A stretch of DNA of 64,000 nucleotides from Mucidula mucida (GCA_015501055.1 JADNYV010000153.1:1-64000); one strand, 5' to 3'; positions 42,865-53,982 are shown, counted from the stretch's first letter. Notes: generated from the sequence alone by a model not told the origin. Translations and numbers: made by a program.

Positions 42865-44178
42865 GAACGTAGAATTGCGTGAGTCACTTACGCGAAAAGT
42901 ATCTGATTCGAGCCCGACTGAACTTTATCTCTCTAGTAGCTGCGAAAATCGATTTGTGTTGAGGGCTTTGAAACTTGATCAGACGGAGATGGCGCCGGGT
43001 CAGTGGCAGGCAAGGACTCCAACAGCTGCTGCATGCGCGAACGCTGCAACTTTGTGTCTCGGATAGACAGAGATCTTTCCCCTTTCCCGTAACAGCGGTG
43101 ACTCACTCCAACTCAATGGTCCGTGCGCATTGCGCCACTATATAGAGATCTCCCTTTCCTCGATTTGATTCCCCACCACTTTGGGCCCAACAAGCTTAGA
43201 TCAAGTGTAGTATCTGTCTTTAATAGTCTAACCGCTATTACGGGGGCATAGCCTCCAGTATTTGGTTACCTTAGTTTTGCCTTCCACGTCCTTTGTGCTC
43301 TGCTTGTAACACGAGGATAGGATGACCCTGCCGCTGCACGACTGCTTTGTGTTGTTGGGGGAATATTCGCTCTACCTTTGCACGTGTTTGATCGGGCGCT
43401 TCCATTTGGCGGCGCTCGGGTTGCGGCAAATGATGTGTGGCGTCCATGAGACGGTGGCGATTGATGCGGTCAATGAAGGCTTGTGTTAGATGCGTATATA
43501 CGTTTATGCTAGCTAATAATCAAATTTAAGAATGTACAAAACGATGTCTTCTTCTGTTTGTTCATCATTTCGCCTTTTAGAGATGGTCAGGTGTAGGTGA
43601 AAAAACACTGAGGGCCTTGGTGGAGTTCATTGCGGATGGTTGCCGCCAAACCTCGCGAACAAGCAATACCCTCACCATGTCTGTAACACTTTCAGAAAGT
43701 CCATGGCCGACTCTCGGACAAGAGGTGGCATACCATGACGGCATGGCCAGCACCAATGAACGCGCCCGGTTTACCATGAAAGCCAGAACGAGAGACCTGG
43801 GAGGAGAAAATCCGGGTGAATAGACGGTAGACATGAGAAAACTGGGATATAAATTGTTCCAATTGGCGCTACTATAGAAAAGCAGACGCGTACCCCAGAT
43901 GCATTGATAGTCAGAAGTCTGGATACCGATTCAGCAAAGCCATCGCTTGAGTATTGTATGGACCGACACTAGCATATGAGAGGTTGGCGTCAGCGATAAG
44001 AACCTTCGCAGCTTATGCGCGTGCTGCTTGCTGCAAGACCCAGTCACAACGCTATAAGGTCTGTCGGTAAATGAATCGTTGAGTTCTTCGAAAAGACGCC
44101 ATAGTTCGCAAAGCATTTTCCAACCCTTCATCATTGCTTATGCAAAGAGCGTGCGCGATAGTTCATTCCGGGTGATCG
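42865..44178. other. Intergenic, no supported gene
   Basis: Overlapping ORFs near 43577-43834 on both strands cannot be told apart and have no family resemblance. Nothing else seen. Confidence 0.4.
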
Positions 44179-44830
44179 TTAAGCGTTGTTGGTGCCGCCG
44201 TCGTACAGGTAAAGACTTTTCTCCTGAATCTGCAGCTGAACGAAGGATTCGGACCAAGTGAACAAATATTTCCTTTGCCAATTGGCATGGCTTGATTGAA
44301 TTCCAGGTTGTAGCGCGATGGGCGACGCGAGATGGAGGAATGTGACCTTCTGTGACGTTACCCGAAGAACGCCGAACTCGGAAAATGTTACTTCGGGTTG
44401 TGGCGTCTTTCTGACCTGCCACCAAGGTAAGAATTTCACAGTCTCTGTAGGCGCCATCTCGTTAGCTTAAAATCAAGGCAAGTAGGAACAACGAATGTGG
44501 CGACTTTTGCACCCACCGCCCCAAACACTCGTCCAACGCACAACTGGAGCTTGAGGTGGCGCCTTTCAGACCGCATAGTACAACAAGGACTTGGCATTTC
44601 ATGTAAACGAAACCTCTTAAAACAGCTGACCATTCCCCTAGGTCCATCATGCTCGGGAGAGTAACGCGCACCAGTCTCGTGACGGTTGACTTAACGATTC
44701 GAGTCTCTCCGGCGTGAGTTCTGCCGGGATGTTGCAAAGTGAAGTATGCCATTGATGAAGCTCTTGGGATCAAAGACCCTGATCCGTCCACAGATAAATT
44801 CCATTGTGCGCCTGTGGCCACACGGTTCAA
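44179..44830 (-). CDS. Hypothetical, two-part gene (low support)
   Basis: The 44179-44457 minus ORF (92 codons; LYLYDGGTNNA end, WWQVRKTPQPEVTFSEFGVL) and an upstream ORF at 44462-44830 (122 codons) may be exons of one gene, but I could not fix a splice junction. No domain recognised. Confidence 0.25.
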
Positions 44831-45063
44831 CCTGATCCGGTGGCCCTAGTAGTACAATGACATATTAACCGACCTCGCATTGTCTTCCTAATAAGGCAAC
44901 ATCCAATTTACTCGATCAGTGGACTTGCTCAACAATGGATCACGTGCATTGTCCTTCAACGCGTTGTGCTGATATATATAGAGGCTTTCACCCTCTCTTC
45001 GCGCCAGACTCTCTCAACCCATCGTCCATCACATCCTCTCGGCTTACTCATCTGCTCTCTACA

Positions 45064-45981
45064 ATGGTCTCCCTAGGCGCCCTCGTTCACAATTTCATGA
45101 ACAAAGAGCCGAGCTCGCCGTCGCCAAAAAAGCGCAACGGCGCCATCTTCCCCGCCGACTTCAACGTCTTCTCGACCGCTGCCTGCGACAAAAAAGACGC
45201 AGCTAGTACTTGGGAGTTTCATGCTCACAGTCTTCCGGCGTCTCAACAGACATGCGATGTGTCCGTCGCGTCGCCCGCTCAGGAAATCGTCGCTAGATAT
45301 CGCAAGAAGTTGGCCATCATCGTGCCGCATTGCGAATCATCTTCGTCGCGTATCAGCGACAACTCTCTCACATCCAGCGAAGGCGCTACCCTCGTGGGCT
45401 CACAAATATACGGAGTTCATTGCTCAGCTTTTCGAGGACAAAGGCCCGCAACTTAGGCACAACCCAGCCTGCAAACAAATCCTGGGGATGCTGTGAGTTT
45501 ATTCTTTGTCTTTGCGCATGATTCATACTAAATTCTTTCAGCGCAAAGAGACAATCTCCAAGATGAAAAGTGCGGCGCCTCGCAGAGAGAATCTCTCGTT
45601 TGTCCTCGGATCGGTGCAGGACACCCTCCGCAATGCTCGCGGCCTCAAAATGCACCTTGCTCTTCACAATATTGGCAACGAAGTCGATGGACTGTACGTT
45701 CTTGTGTTGGCTTTCAGTTGTATCAATGTTGATTGCTCCTCCAGTCCTTTTAAATGTCAAGGATGCGAAGCTCTTTTTGAAACCAAACAAGCTCGGAAAA
45801 TGCACCACTGCCACACCCGCCTATGGATCTTGCTCTTCCGCCCGGAAGTCCCACTGTTGGTGCGCACAAATCTCCTTTGATCGACTTCAGCCTCGCTAAG
45901 CTTTCTCAACAGCTATCTTCAAGCGACTCTTGTCCCGGTTCACCGCTAATTTCTCATAACTCGCATACTGTTAGCGACTGA
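45064..45981 (+). CDS. Hypothetical basidiomycete protein whose stop codon is supplied by an LTR
   Basis: MVSLGALVHNFMNKEPSSPS starts a multi-exon gene. Later coding pieces are WAHKYTEFIAQLFEDKGPQL, NPACKQILGML, then RRENLSFVLGSVQDTLRNAR and MHLALHNIGNEVDGL. The last exon (from about 45792) reads PPMDLALPPGSPTVGAHKSP, LIDFSLAKLSQQLSSSD and LISHNSH. Here the retrotransposon's target site CATAC interrupts. Into the LTR the frame reads T-V-S-D-stop (TGA 45979-45981). Across the element the uninterrupted codons were CAT ACC TAC TAA, so only the last residue and stop changed. Exon borders in the middle are uncertain. No known domain. Predicted cytosolic. Confidence 0.55.
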
Positions 45982-46498
45982 CTAAGCCACGAGACTCAAC
46001 CAGGTACCACAGCAAGAACTGAAAGAGAAAACATTCGCGTTCATAAGACTAGGCTAGGCCAGGTGTATAAACAAGATCGGAACTAAAGTACAATGATACT
46101 ACACTACTGCTTATATACTAGTAAGCCTGTGTTTGGGACTCCTTGTCCATACGTGTTTCCGCTAGGGATAACTCCACGCCCTTGACCCAGTGTTGTATGC
46201 TACTAGTCCATGAAACCATTAAATACGAGTGGTAACTGCATGTAAGTAATAATACTGAAACGACCATGTGTGTTACGAGTGTCGGCGGTGTGTATACAAT
46301 AGGGAGTCCATGAGGTATCGGCATGTATGATGTCATCCATGTGTTGGGTGTGTGTCTGACATGAGTACGGCTTCGGTAATGAAAAGGGGTATGATCGGTG
46401 ACGAAACAGATGATGAAACGGTCCGTTGGTTGATAAGACAAGGCTCCCGATAAGATATGATAAGATGTGAAAATGTGAAAATATGGCGATTCATAACA
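45969..46498 (-). repeat. 3' LTR (left), 530 bp
   Basis: Begins TGTTAGCG and ends CATAACA on the plus strand. It differs from the other LTR at seven positions, all in CpG context. Confidence 0.97.
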
Positions 46499-46517
46499 TC
46501 ACCCCCTCCTTAAGGCG
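46499..46517 (-). promoter_or_regulatory. Polypurine tract
   Basis: In sense orientation AAGGAGGGGGTGA directly precedes the 3' LTR, the expected primer for plus-strand DNA synthesis. Confidence 0.85.
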
Positions 46518-49500
46518 CAAGTTCCATTCTGCGCCAGAGTCGCTCCATGAGGGCTGCAGAGGGTAGCGTGACGTCGAGGGGTTCGGTATCGGGCGGTGGC
46601 ATGGGTCGGAATAGATGTGATGGAAATTGCGACATGGGGACTTCAATGCGAGCAAGCGCGGGTGGCTTTGGCTTGTTCGGATATTGTTGGTGGAAATCGC
46701 TGATGGCTTCGTCGGCATTTTTGAGATTGCATGCCGGTTCCCATGTCTGCTCGTGTGTGCCATAACCCTTCCAGTGAACCTTGTATTGAAAACCCCCGCG
46801 GTACTTCCGGGAATTCACCACTTTCTCGACCTCCCATTCCGGTTCGGCTCCTTCCAGCACAGGTGGTGGACGCGTGTCTTGGGGTTGCGTCGGAAATTGC
46901 GGCTCGTGGTAAGGCGTCAGCAGGGCCTCATTGAACACGGGATGAATGCTTTTCCACGTGTGAGGAATCTGGAGCTTGTAAGAGCTCGTCCCGACTTTCT
47001 TGATCACTTTGAACGGCCCGAATCGTTTGTCATCGAGCTTCTTCATTGGTCGGTCTGTGCTGAGATTCGTCCCTTCCAGCCATACTTTGTCGCCCTCCTT
47101 GTACTCTACTGCATCTGTCCGCTTCCTGTCATAAAACCATTTCATGTCCTCTTTTGCCATCTTTAATGCCGACCCTACTTCGTCCCATGTTTTTCTCATG
47201 CCGTCGGCAAACTCCTGCGCAGTCTCGTTTCTCGATGCCGTTTTTGGAGCGGTGCCTTTGTAGGGGTGTCTGCCCATGTCTGCGAAGAACGGAGTAATCT
47301 TGGTTGCTGAGTGTACCCAATCGTTGTAAACAAATTCGGCAGAGGGTAACCATTCATGCCAGTCGTTCTGATGGTAATTGACGAACAACCGTAAGAAATG
47401 TTCTATCTCTTGGTTCAACCGTTCTGTTTGCCCATTTGCCTGTGGATGGTACGCCGTTGTGAAGTTCCCTTCAATGCCCAACAGCCGGTATAACTCCTTC
47501 ATGAAATGCGAGTGGTATTGCGGACCTCAATCGTGTATCATCTATTGCGGCAATCCATGTATGGGAAAGATTTGATCGCGGTAAATGCGAGCCATGCCTT
47601 CTGACGTCAGGGTGGTGTGTGTTGGTATAATGCGTAACCGCTTTGTGAAATGGTCCACAAACGTGCTGATTGCATTGTATCCTCCCGACTCTGGCAACTC
47701 GCCAATCATGTCCGTCCCAACTTTCTCCCATGGTTCGCTTGGTACGTCTATAGGATGAAGGGGTGCAGCCGGTTTTGTGCGATGTGACTTTGTAACCTGG
47801 CATTTTTGACACCCTTCCACGTATTCGCGGACGTCTCGGCTGATTCCTGGCCACCAATAGGTGCATGTGATCAGCTCGAGAGTCTTGTACCGTCCCGGAT
47901 GCCCTGCAAGCTGTGCGTCGTGATGCATTCCGATAACTTTTCCCCACAATTTCTTGTCCTTCGGTATATAAATACGATCTTTCCATATAATAAGTCCATT
48001 TTCCTTCTCTTCCCATCCTTTTTCTTTGTTTTCTAATGCTTTTTGTACGTATCTGTCCTTGTTTTCTTTTCTTTGTTTGATTTTGTTAAGTAATTTTGTC
48101 CTCCGGTGTACCTACTGTATGTAAAGAAAATTGAATTTGTGATATAAAAAACTCCGGTTTTAGTAAAACAATGTTTTCGTTATCTTTTTCCCCCTTCTCA
48201 AGGCCTGTCATCCTTGACAAGGCATCAGCTTTTCCCATTGTCTTGCCCGGCTTGTGAATCATCTGTATGTCATACTCCGCCAACTCCGTAACTCATCTTG
48301 CCTGCCTCCGATTCAGCTTCTGTGGCTTTCGGAAGTACTGGAGGTTTTGATGATTGGTAAACACCTCCACTGTTTCCTTTGCTCTAAGGAGATATTGTCT
48401 CCAGTCGTCAATCGAGTCCATAATAGCCATTATCTCTTTGTCGTAGATCTCATAATTGCGCTCTACTTTGTTCAGCGCGCGAGACCGAAAGGCTACTGGT
48501 CTCCATTTTCAGTCAACCAACTGGGAAAGAACTGCCCCGTTTGCATAGTTCGAGGAGTCTGCCTCAACTCGAAACTTGCCGTCGTCGCGTGGTACGATCA
48601 GGACGGGTTCCTCCGTCATCCTTTGTTTCAGCTCCTCAAACGCCTCGTGCTGCTCCAAGCCCCAAACCCATTCGCCCTTCCCGGTTAGCAATGTCAATGG
48701 CTTCACTACTCCCGCAAATCCCCTGATAAAATGTTGGTAGAAGTTGCAGAAGCCCAGGAATGACTGTACTTTCTTCTTCTTCATCGGCTCCTTCCATTCC
48801 TTCACTACAGCCACTTTTGCCGGATCCATCTTCACTTCTCCTCCTCCAACAATAACTCCCAAGTAATCTACAGTATGTGCCTCGAAACTACACTTCTCGG
48901 GTTTTAAATACAACTTATTTACTTGTAATATCTCCAATACCTTTCGTACAATCTGTCTATGCTCCTTGAGAGTGTTTGTAAAGATAAGTATATCATCTAG
49001 GTAAACTATAACATGTCCGCCATCAATCAACTCCTTCAAGATGTGATTCATGAACGATTGGAACGTTGCCGGTGAGTTTGTGAGTCCAAAGAACATTACT
49101 AATGGCTCGAATAGCCCTCGGTTTGTTCTAAACGCCGCTTTCCACTCATCACCGTCTTTGATCCGGATGTTATTGTAACCCCATCGGACATCCATTTTTG
49201 TGAAAACCTTTGCTCCCTTCAACTTGTCGATAAGCTCCTGAATCAACGGTAAGGGGTATCGGTTCTTGATTGTCATGTCGTTCAACTTCCGATAATCCTG
49301 TACTGGCCGAAGGCTTCCATCCTTCTTTTTGACAAAGAAGAAGGGTGATGCCATAGGTGAAATTGATGGCCGTATGCGTCCCATGCATATGTTTTCCTCC
49401 AAGAACTCGTCTAATGCCTTCTGCTCGGATGGACTAAGCGGATATACCTTGCAGTCAACCGGTTTGGAACCAGGTGTGAGTTCTATTGCGTGATCCCAGG

Positions 49501-50512
49501 GTCTTCGCTCCGGTAGCGTGTCAAAGTCCGCCTTGCTAAATACATTGGAGAATTCCTCAATGTAAGGTGCAGCAGCGGATGAAGGCTGTTGTGATCTCAG
49601 CTTTTCACCGCTTTTGCGATAGTTGTCCCAGTCCATCCAAAACAACCGCTCTCCCTCCTCCAGCTTCTCTTCTACATCTTCTCTCTCATCTTCTGGCGAG
49701 TCATACTCGGGTAGGTAGCCGCAACGGTCTGGGCATTGATCAAAAGTCAATGTGGATTCCGTCCAGTTGATCGTGGGGTTGTGATATCGTAGCCAATCTA
49801 GCCCCAAAAAGATACTTGTTTTGCCAAGATTGGTGACGGCCAACTCAATCTTTTCGGCGTGATCTCCGATCTTCATCCGGACCTCCACAAAACCTTCGAT
49901 TGCTCCTCCCTCGTTTAGGGTTCCATCCGCATTGTAGACAGGGAGCTTGACCGGTAACTCCTTGATCGGGAGTCCGTTCTTCTCGACGAATTCTTTATTG
50001 ATACAAGAACCCGTTGCTCCACTGTCAAGAAGGGCACTCGTTTCCCATTCAGAGCCTGTGTGTACGCTCTCTATGGTTACTCGGAGTTTCATGTCCTGCC
50101 CCTTTGTTCCCCGGATGTACTTCCTCGACTTTTTCAACTCCGTTACAACTTCCACCGCAGCTTCCTTTGTCAACGCTCTGATTGTCATCACTTTCTCCTC
50201 CGTCGCTTCTCTTTCTCTCCGCTCTGGCATCCATGCTCTCAGAATTCCCACTGCTCTCGACACGTCATCCTCTCTTAGCCGTTGTGCGATCCACTCGGGC
50301 GTATTTGGCTCAAATCTTTCTTTCGCAGGTTTTGGTGGTAAAGTCGTCGATGATATTTTAGATGTTTCAGTACCCGTACTATAAATAGATTCTGCATCTG
50401 ACGACCCCTTCCTTGATGACTGCTCCGGCAGGACTGCGTCTACTGCGGGAGCTTCGCAAAACCCAACTCTTCGGCCAACTTCTTTTTCTCCTCGTCGTTC
50501 ATTTCGGTCCAT
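46510..50512 (-). pseudogene. Pol of the chromovirus-type element, with stops and a frameshift
   Basis: Order along the protein: aspartic protease LLDSGATGSCI; reverse transcriptase with QDYRKLNDMTIKNRYPLP and VYLDDILIF; RNase H start EADSSNYANGAVLSQ; integrase zinc finger HHDAQLAGHPGRYKT...CTYWWPGI...CQKCQ; catalytic core GTDMIGELP...AYHPQANGQTERLNQ; and a chromodomain (EWEVEKVVNSRKYRGGFQYK, VHWKGYGTHEQTWEPACNL). In-frame stops lie at 48509-48511, 48293-48295, 47542-47544 and 47527-47529, and a one-base frame change is near 48090-48100. The pol frame is -1 relative to gag and overlaps its last 73 bases, so a programmed shift or separate initiation was probably used. Not functional as it stands. 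Confidence 0.93.
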
Positions 50513-51369
50513 AAACCCCGAATCGTCTGGGGTCGACCCTTCTTAGGACAGAACCTGCTGACATGACCGTGTTCGCCACAGCTGAAGCAAAGTCCTCTTC
50601 GACGTGCGTTGTCGATGTCCATCGGCCTGCCGGCTCCTCCATAGGTAACACCGGTAGCATCTTGTCGTGTGATCGGCGTCGGGGGTGGGTTCGTAGGATT
50701 AGCTCTCGGTGTAGCCACCTGCGGAGCTTGAGGCCGGGACTGCATGCCGGACCTCTTGCTCGCCGCCCGCCTTCTCCACAGCTGATCAATCTGAAGGATC
50801 TGTGCCTTCCAGTCCTTGTACTTCTCTGGCAACCCGTCTCGGCTGCCATAGATCTGGTCGATGATCTTCTCGTTGACATTGGTCTCGAGAAGTCGCACGA
50901 CGAATGCGTCATCCTTCGAATATCCTGCCTGAGTGAGCAGGACCTCGAACTTCTGGAAGAAATCTTGAGCGGTGTCTTGCCCCTGGCGCAACCGCTCGAT
51001 CTGATCTTGCGCGTCTCGCGCGAGGTTGGAATCCACAAATCGCTCCTTGAAGTCTTCCTTGAACTCCGTCCAAGAGACTGTCCATTCCTCTTCTTCCTCG
51101 TCGAAGTTCTGGTCTGAGTAGTTCTGGACCCATGCATCTACATGATCTCCTCGGATATAGGAAAGAACAACATCGATCCTTTCGGAGTCAGATGTGAGGT
51201 TGTTCTTCTTGTCACGGATGTATGTGAACATCGATCGCCACCAGCTCTTGTACTTGGACTTGTCCCTGTCATAGTCATAAGGCTTGTTGACAAGGGATCG
51301 GCCTTTGATCTCGACATCGGCGTGATGAGCGGGTGTGTGAGGAGCGGTTTCGGGTGCTTCGTTGGACAT
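50440..51369 (-). CDS. Gag with CCHC zinc knuckle, 309 aa
   Basis: Intact ORF. A Pro/Ala/Glu-rich start is followed by a capsid-like helical region (YKSWWRSMFTYIRDKKNN, VVLSYIRGDHVDAWVQNY, WTEFKEDFKERFVDSNLARD, AQDFFQKFEVLLTQAGYSKD), a basic linker, and the zinc knuckle CFSCGEHGHVSRFC (C-x2-C-x4-H-x4-C). It packages genomic RNA and forms the particle. The nearest Met to the 5' leader was taken as start, leaving a leader of about 600 bp. Confidence 0.93.
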   Translation of the reverse strand: MSNEAPETAPHTPAHHADVEIKGRSLVNKPYDYDRDKSKYKSWWRSMFTYIRDKKNNLTSDSERIDVVLSYIRGDHVDAWVQNYSDQNFDEEEEEWTVSWTEFKEDFKERFVDSNLARDAQDQIERLRQGQDTAQDFFQKFEVLLTQAGYSKDDAFVVRLLETNVNEKIIDQIYGSRDGLPEKYKDWKAQILQIDQLWRRRAASKRSGMQSRPQAPQVATPRANPTNPPPTPITRQDATGVTYGGAGRPMDIDNARRRGLCFSCGEHGHVSRFCPKKGRPQTIRGLWTEMNDEEKKKLAEELGFAKLPQ

Positions 51370-51954
51370 GATGAATCGGGGTGATAGGATTGGAGAGTGA
51401 AAGGGTGAAAGTGGGGATATGGGAGATGCGGATCTTGATGAAACGGGTGAGGGAATAGAGGTTTGGATGAATAGGGAGGAGTCGCCTAGATCTGAAATAG
51501 AATCCAGGACTTGGTAGGTTGGGGAATGATGGTGTGTATCGTAATGTAAGTAAAGTAGGTAGGTATAGTAACTGTCTACACTATTTTACCGACTACTGAC
51601 TACGTATCTACGGAGCCCAAGAGCTCGTCACAAGTTCGCAATTGCCCAGCCGACGTCCCTCTGGTGTGAGGTAAGCCGAAGTTTTCCTGGGAACGGGGGT
51701 TGACCCGTAAACAGCGCCCACTGAAGTGCAACTGCCAAAAGTTCGTTCTCGTGAGAGCGGCTACTTCCAGCACCCGAGGCAGTTATCTCTAACTGTTAGC
51801 CGGCGCTACTGGGACCAATACACATGTATCTGGACGTGCGCTGGAATTAGAAATCCGTCGATCTGTAAACAGGGAAAGGGAATAGGGGAATGTGTGATGA
51901 TCAAACAGCGAAGTGCTGATCGACGATCAGGGATGTGTGGTAGGTGGTAGAAAG

Positions 51955-51966
51955 TAGTTCCGATCT
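51955..51966 (-). promoter_or_regulatory. Primer-binding site for self-priming
   Basis: Sense strand AGATCGGAACTA, two bases inside the 5' LTR. It is exactly complementary to TAGTTCCGATCT in the LTR (52074-52085), which lies at the predicted 5' end of the transcript. This is the arrangement of Tf1/sushi-type elements, which prime with their own RNA instead of tRNA. Confidence 0.8.
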
Positions 51967-51968
51967 TC

Positions 51969-52498
51969 TGTTAGCGACTGACTAAGCCACGAGACTCAAC
52001 CAGGTACCACAGCAAGAACTGAAAGAGAAAACGTTCGCGTTCGTAAGACTAGGCTAGGCCAGGTGTATAAACGAGATCGGAACTAAAGTACAATGATACT
52101 ACACTACTGCTTATATACTAGTAAGCCTGTGTTTGGGACTCCTTGTCCATACGTGTTTCCGCTAGGGATAACTCCACGCCCTTGACCCAGTGTTGTATGC
52201 TACTAGTCCATGAAACCATTAAATACGAGTGGTAACTGCATGTAAGTAATAATACTGAAACGACCATGTGTGTTACGAGTGTCGGCGGTGTGTATACAAT
52301 AGGGAGTCCATGAGGTATCGGCATGTATGATGTCATCCATGTGTTGGGCGTGTGTCCGACATGAGTATGGCTTCGGTAATGAAAAGGGGTATGATCGGTG
52401 ACGAAACAGATGATGAAACGGTCCGTTGGTTGATAAGACAAGGCTCCCGATAAGATATGATAAGATGTGAAAATGTGAAAATATGGTGATTCATAACA
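51969..52498 (-). repeat. 5' LTR (right), 530 bp
   Basis: Copy of 45969-46498; carries the element's promoter. Confidence 0.97.
52111..52117 (-). promoter_or_regulatory. LTR TATA box
   Basis: Sense strand TATATAA, 32 bp upstream of 52085, where the sequence complementary to the primer site begins. This fits a transcription start at about 52085. Confidence 0.7.
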
Positions 52499-53115
52499 CA
52501 TACCTACTAAACACATCTAATTGTTTCTCCCCATCATTGTCTGTAGCCTTAGCTTTTCATATTCCATCCATTAATTGGTCCAATGTCTTGTATATTCCTC
52601 GTCTAAACACAGCTTGTTCCATCCCTTGAACTTAAAAGAGCCTGAGCTACTGCTGCTGCCTGTCTCGCTGTAACCGTCTGTTCTTCGATTACACATGCTC
52701 CTTTCTACAGTTCCCTTTGTCCTGAGCCGCCGCCACACTCATTTCCGCGTAGCCAGATTTTGAAAGAAGTCCGATGCATTGACAATACTGGGCCAGAGAC
52801 AGATGTATTTAACAACGACAACACACGATCTTCGAAGTTCGTGCCATTACAGTCTCTTATTCGGCGACGTCCAGATAGATAAAATGGAGAAAGGGTAAGA
52901 TCCTCAGCACGCGTCAGGAAGCCATATCAACCAAGTTTCAACGACTTCTTGGTCAACATTGTTGATTCTGTTATTGTCGCCTTCGTACACACAGATAATG
53001 TACACTGTGTTCAACGTGTAAGTACAAGGTATTGTCATGAGAAACCTGACAACGACAGCGAAGATACATAGATATATACAGATATGACCATGAACGATAG
53101 GAAAGAAACGCATCC
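52499..53115. other. 3' flank of the interrupted host gene
   Basis: Starts with CATAC (target duplicate) and CTACTAA, the former last codon and stop of the host gene. No other gene seen before paralog 3. Confidence 0.6.
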
Positions 53116-53982
53116 CTACTGGGGAAGCTGCCCAGAAACTTCGGGATCAAACAAAAGAGGCCGCACAGTCTGCGCAAAGTGCAGCGCATACGCAAACTTC
53201 TCCTCCGGCACCTTCCTCAAAACGAACGGACCAAGGTCCAGCTCCCCAGGCAAAACCGGCGCACAGTACGGATTGATCCAGCGAACGAGGAGTACCATGG
53301 TGAGTCCCGGAGATTGAGGAAGCTGGAATTTGTACAGGGCGTCGCAGGGTGCGAGTTCGCGACAAGGCGGGATGGGCAGCATGAAGAACCTATAATGAGC
53401 GAATGCGTCCGGCTCAGATGATGGACCCTGAATGAGACGATGAGTAAACGCGAAGAGTGTCAAGGTGGAAGCTTACTTGAGGGGTAATGAATGCTGGAGA
53501 GGCGTATCCAACTGGGTTTGATTCGACCTGAATAACAGACTGAGTGAACGGTCCTAGAATATCTCAAGAAAACTCACCTCTAGCGTCTCATTCTTCTTTC
53601 CTTTCGCGTGGCGCGTCATACCATTGCCCGACGCTTTACGCTTCGGTCGCGCTGCCTGTGTACCACAAGTCGACCCTCGTTGTGCATCCCCGCTCCCTCT
53701 GGCTTGCGTTCCAGCAGCTGCAGAGGCCTCATTTCTGCGATACTCCTGGTAGCGCTGGAATGCGCCCTTCAGTTCCGCGGCGGGTGAATGCGTCGGCTCC
53801 TGGGATATACTCGACGCGCTATTGTTACGCGACAAGGGTTTGGATGAAACGGAGGCGATGTGGGAGGTTTGGGCTTCCAAATCGATAGGTGAGGAATCCC
53901 GAGCACGCAGGTCAGCGGGCAACGCGGCATTAGGCGTCGACATGTTATTGTTCGGTGTACGGTTGTTGTGAACGATGGGCAT
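53116..53982 (-). CDS. LPEELDLG-family paralog 3 (best intact member)
   Basis: Exons 53982-53578, 53527-53477 and 53427-53116 give 255 aa in one frame. The N-terminus is disordered and Ala/Ser/Asn-rich (MPIVHNNRTPNNNMSTPNAA) with SSKPLSRNNSASSISQEP and a basic PKRKASGNGMTRHAKGKKN stretch. Exon 2 encodes VESNPVGYASPAFITPQ. Exon 3 is the conserved C-terminal domain: GPSSEPDAFAHYRFFMLPIPPC, CDALYKFQLPQ, MVLLVRWINPYCAPVLPGEL, DLGPFVLRKVPEEKFAYAL. Intron 2 here has a normal GTAAGC donor where both relatives have GCAAGC. The basic stretch suggests a nuclear protein. I know no family with this domain; the shared 5' flank with paralogs 1 and 2 suggests common regulation. Confidence 0.75.

Larger units (their letters stand above)
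45969..52498 (-). mobile_element. Complete chromodomain Ty3/gypsy retrotransposon, 6530 bp
   Basis: Two 530-bp LTRs (45969-46498, 51969-52498) with TGTTA...TAACA ends, flanked by CATAC at 45964-45968 and 52499-52503. On the minus strand: 5' LTR, primer site at 51955-51966, gag (51369-50440), pol (50512 to 46510) with protease, RT, RNase H and integrase plus a C-terminal chromodomain, polypurine tract, and 3' LTR. The chromodomain places it among the chromoviruses. Pol carries stops and a frameshift, so this copy is not autonomous. LTR identity 523/530 indicates a fairly recent insertion. Confidence 0.97.

Noticed and set aside
45740..45880. Possible zinc-finger reading (CxxC...HHxH) near the end of the LTR-interrupted gene
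   Set aside because: It needs a different intron acceptor; the alternative frame gives a longer, more protein-like C-terminus ending at the target site. Not excluded without RNA data.
46627..47166. 179-codon plus ORF inside the element
   Set aside because: Antisense of the integrase/chromodomain region.
50563..51117. 184-codon plus ORF inside the chromovirus-type element
   Set aside because: Antisense of gag, which is clearly coding on the minus strand.
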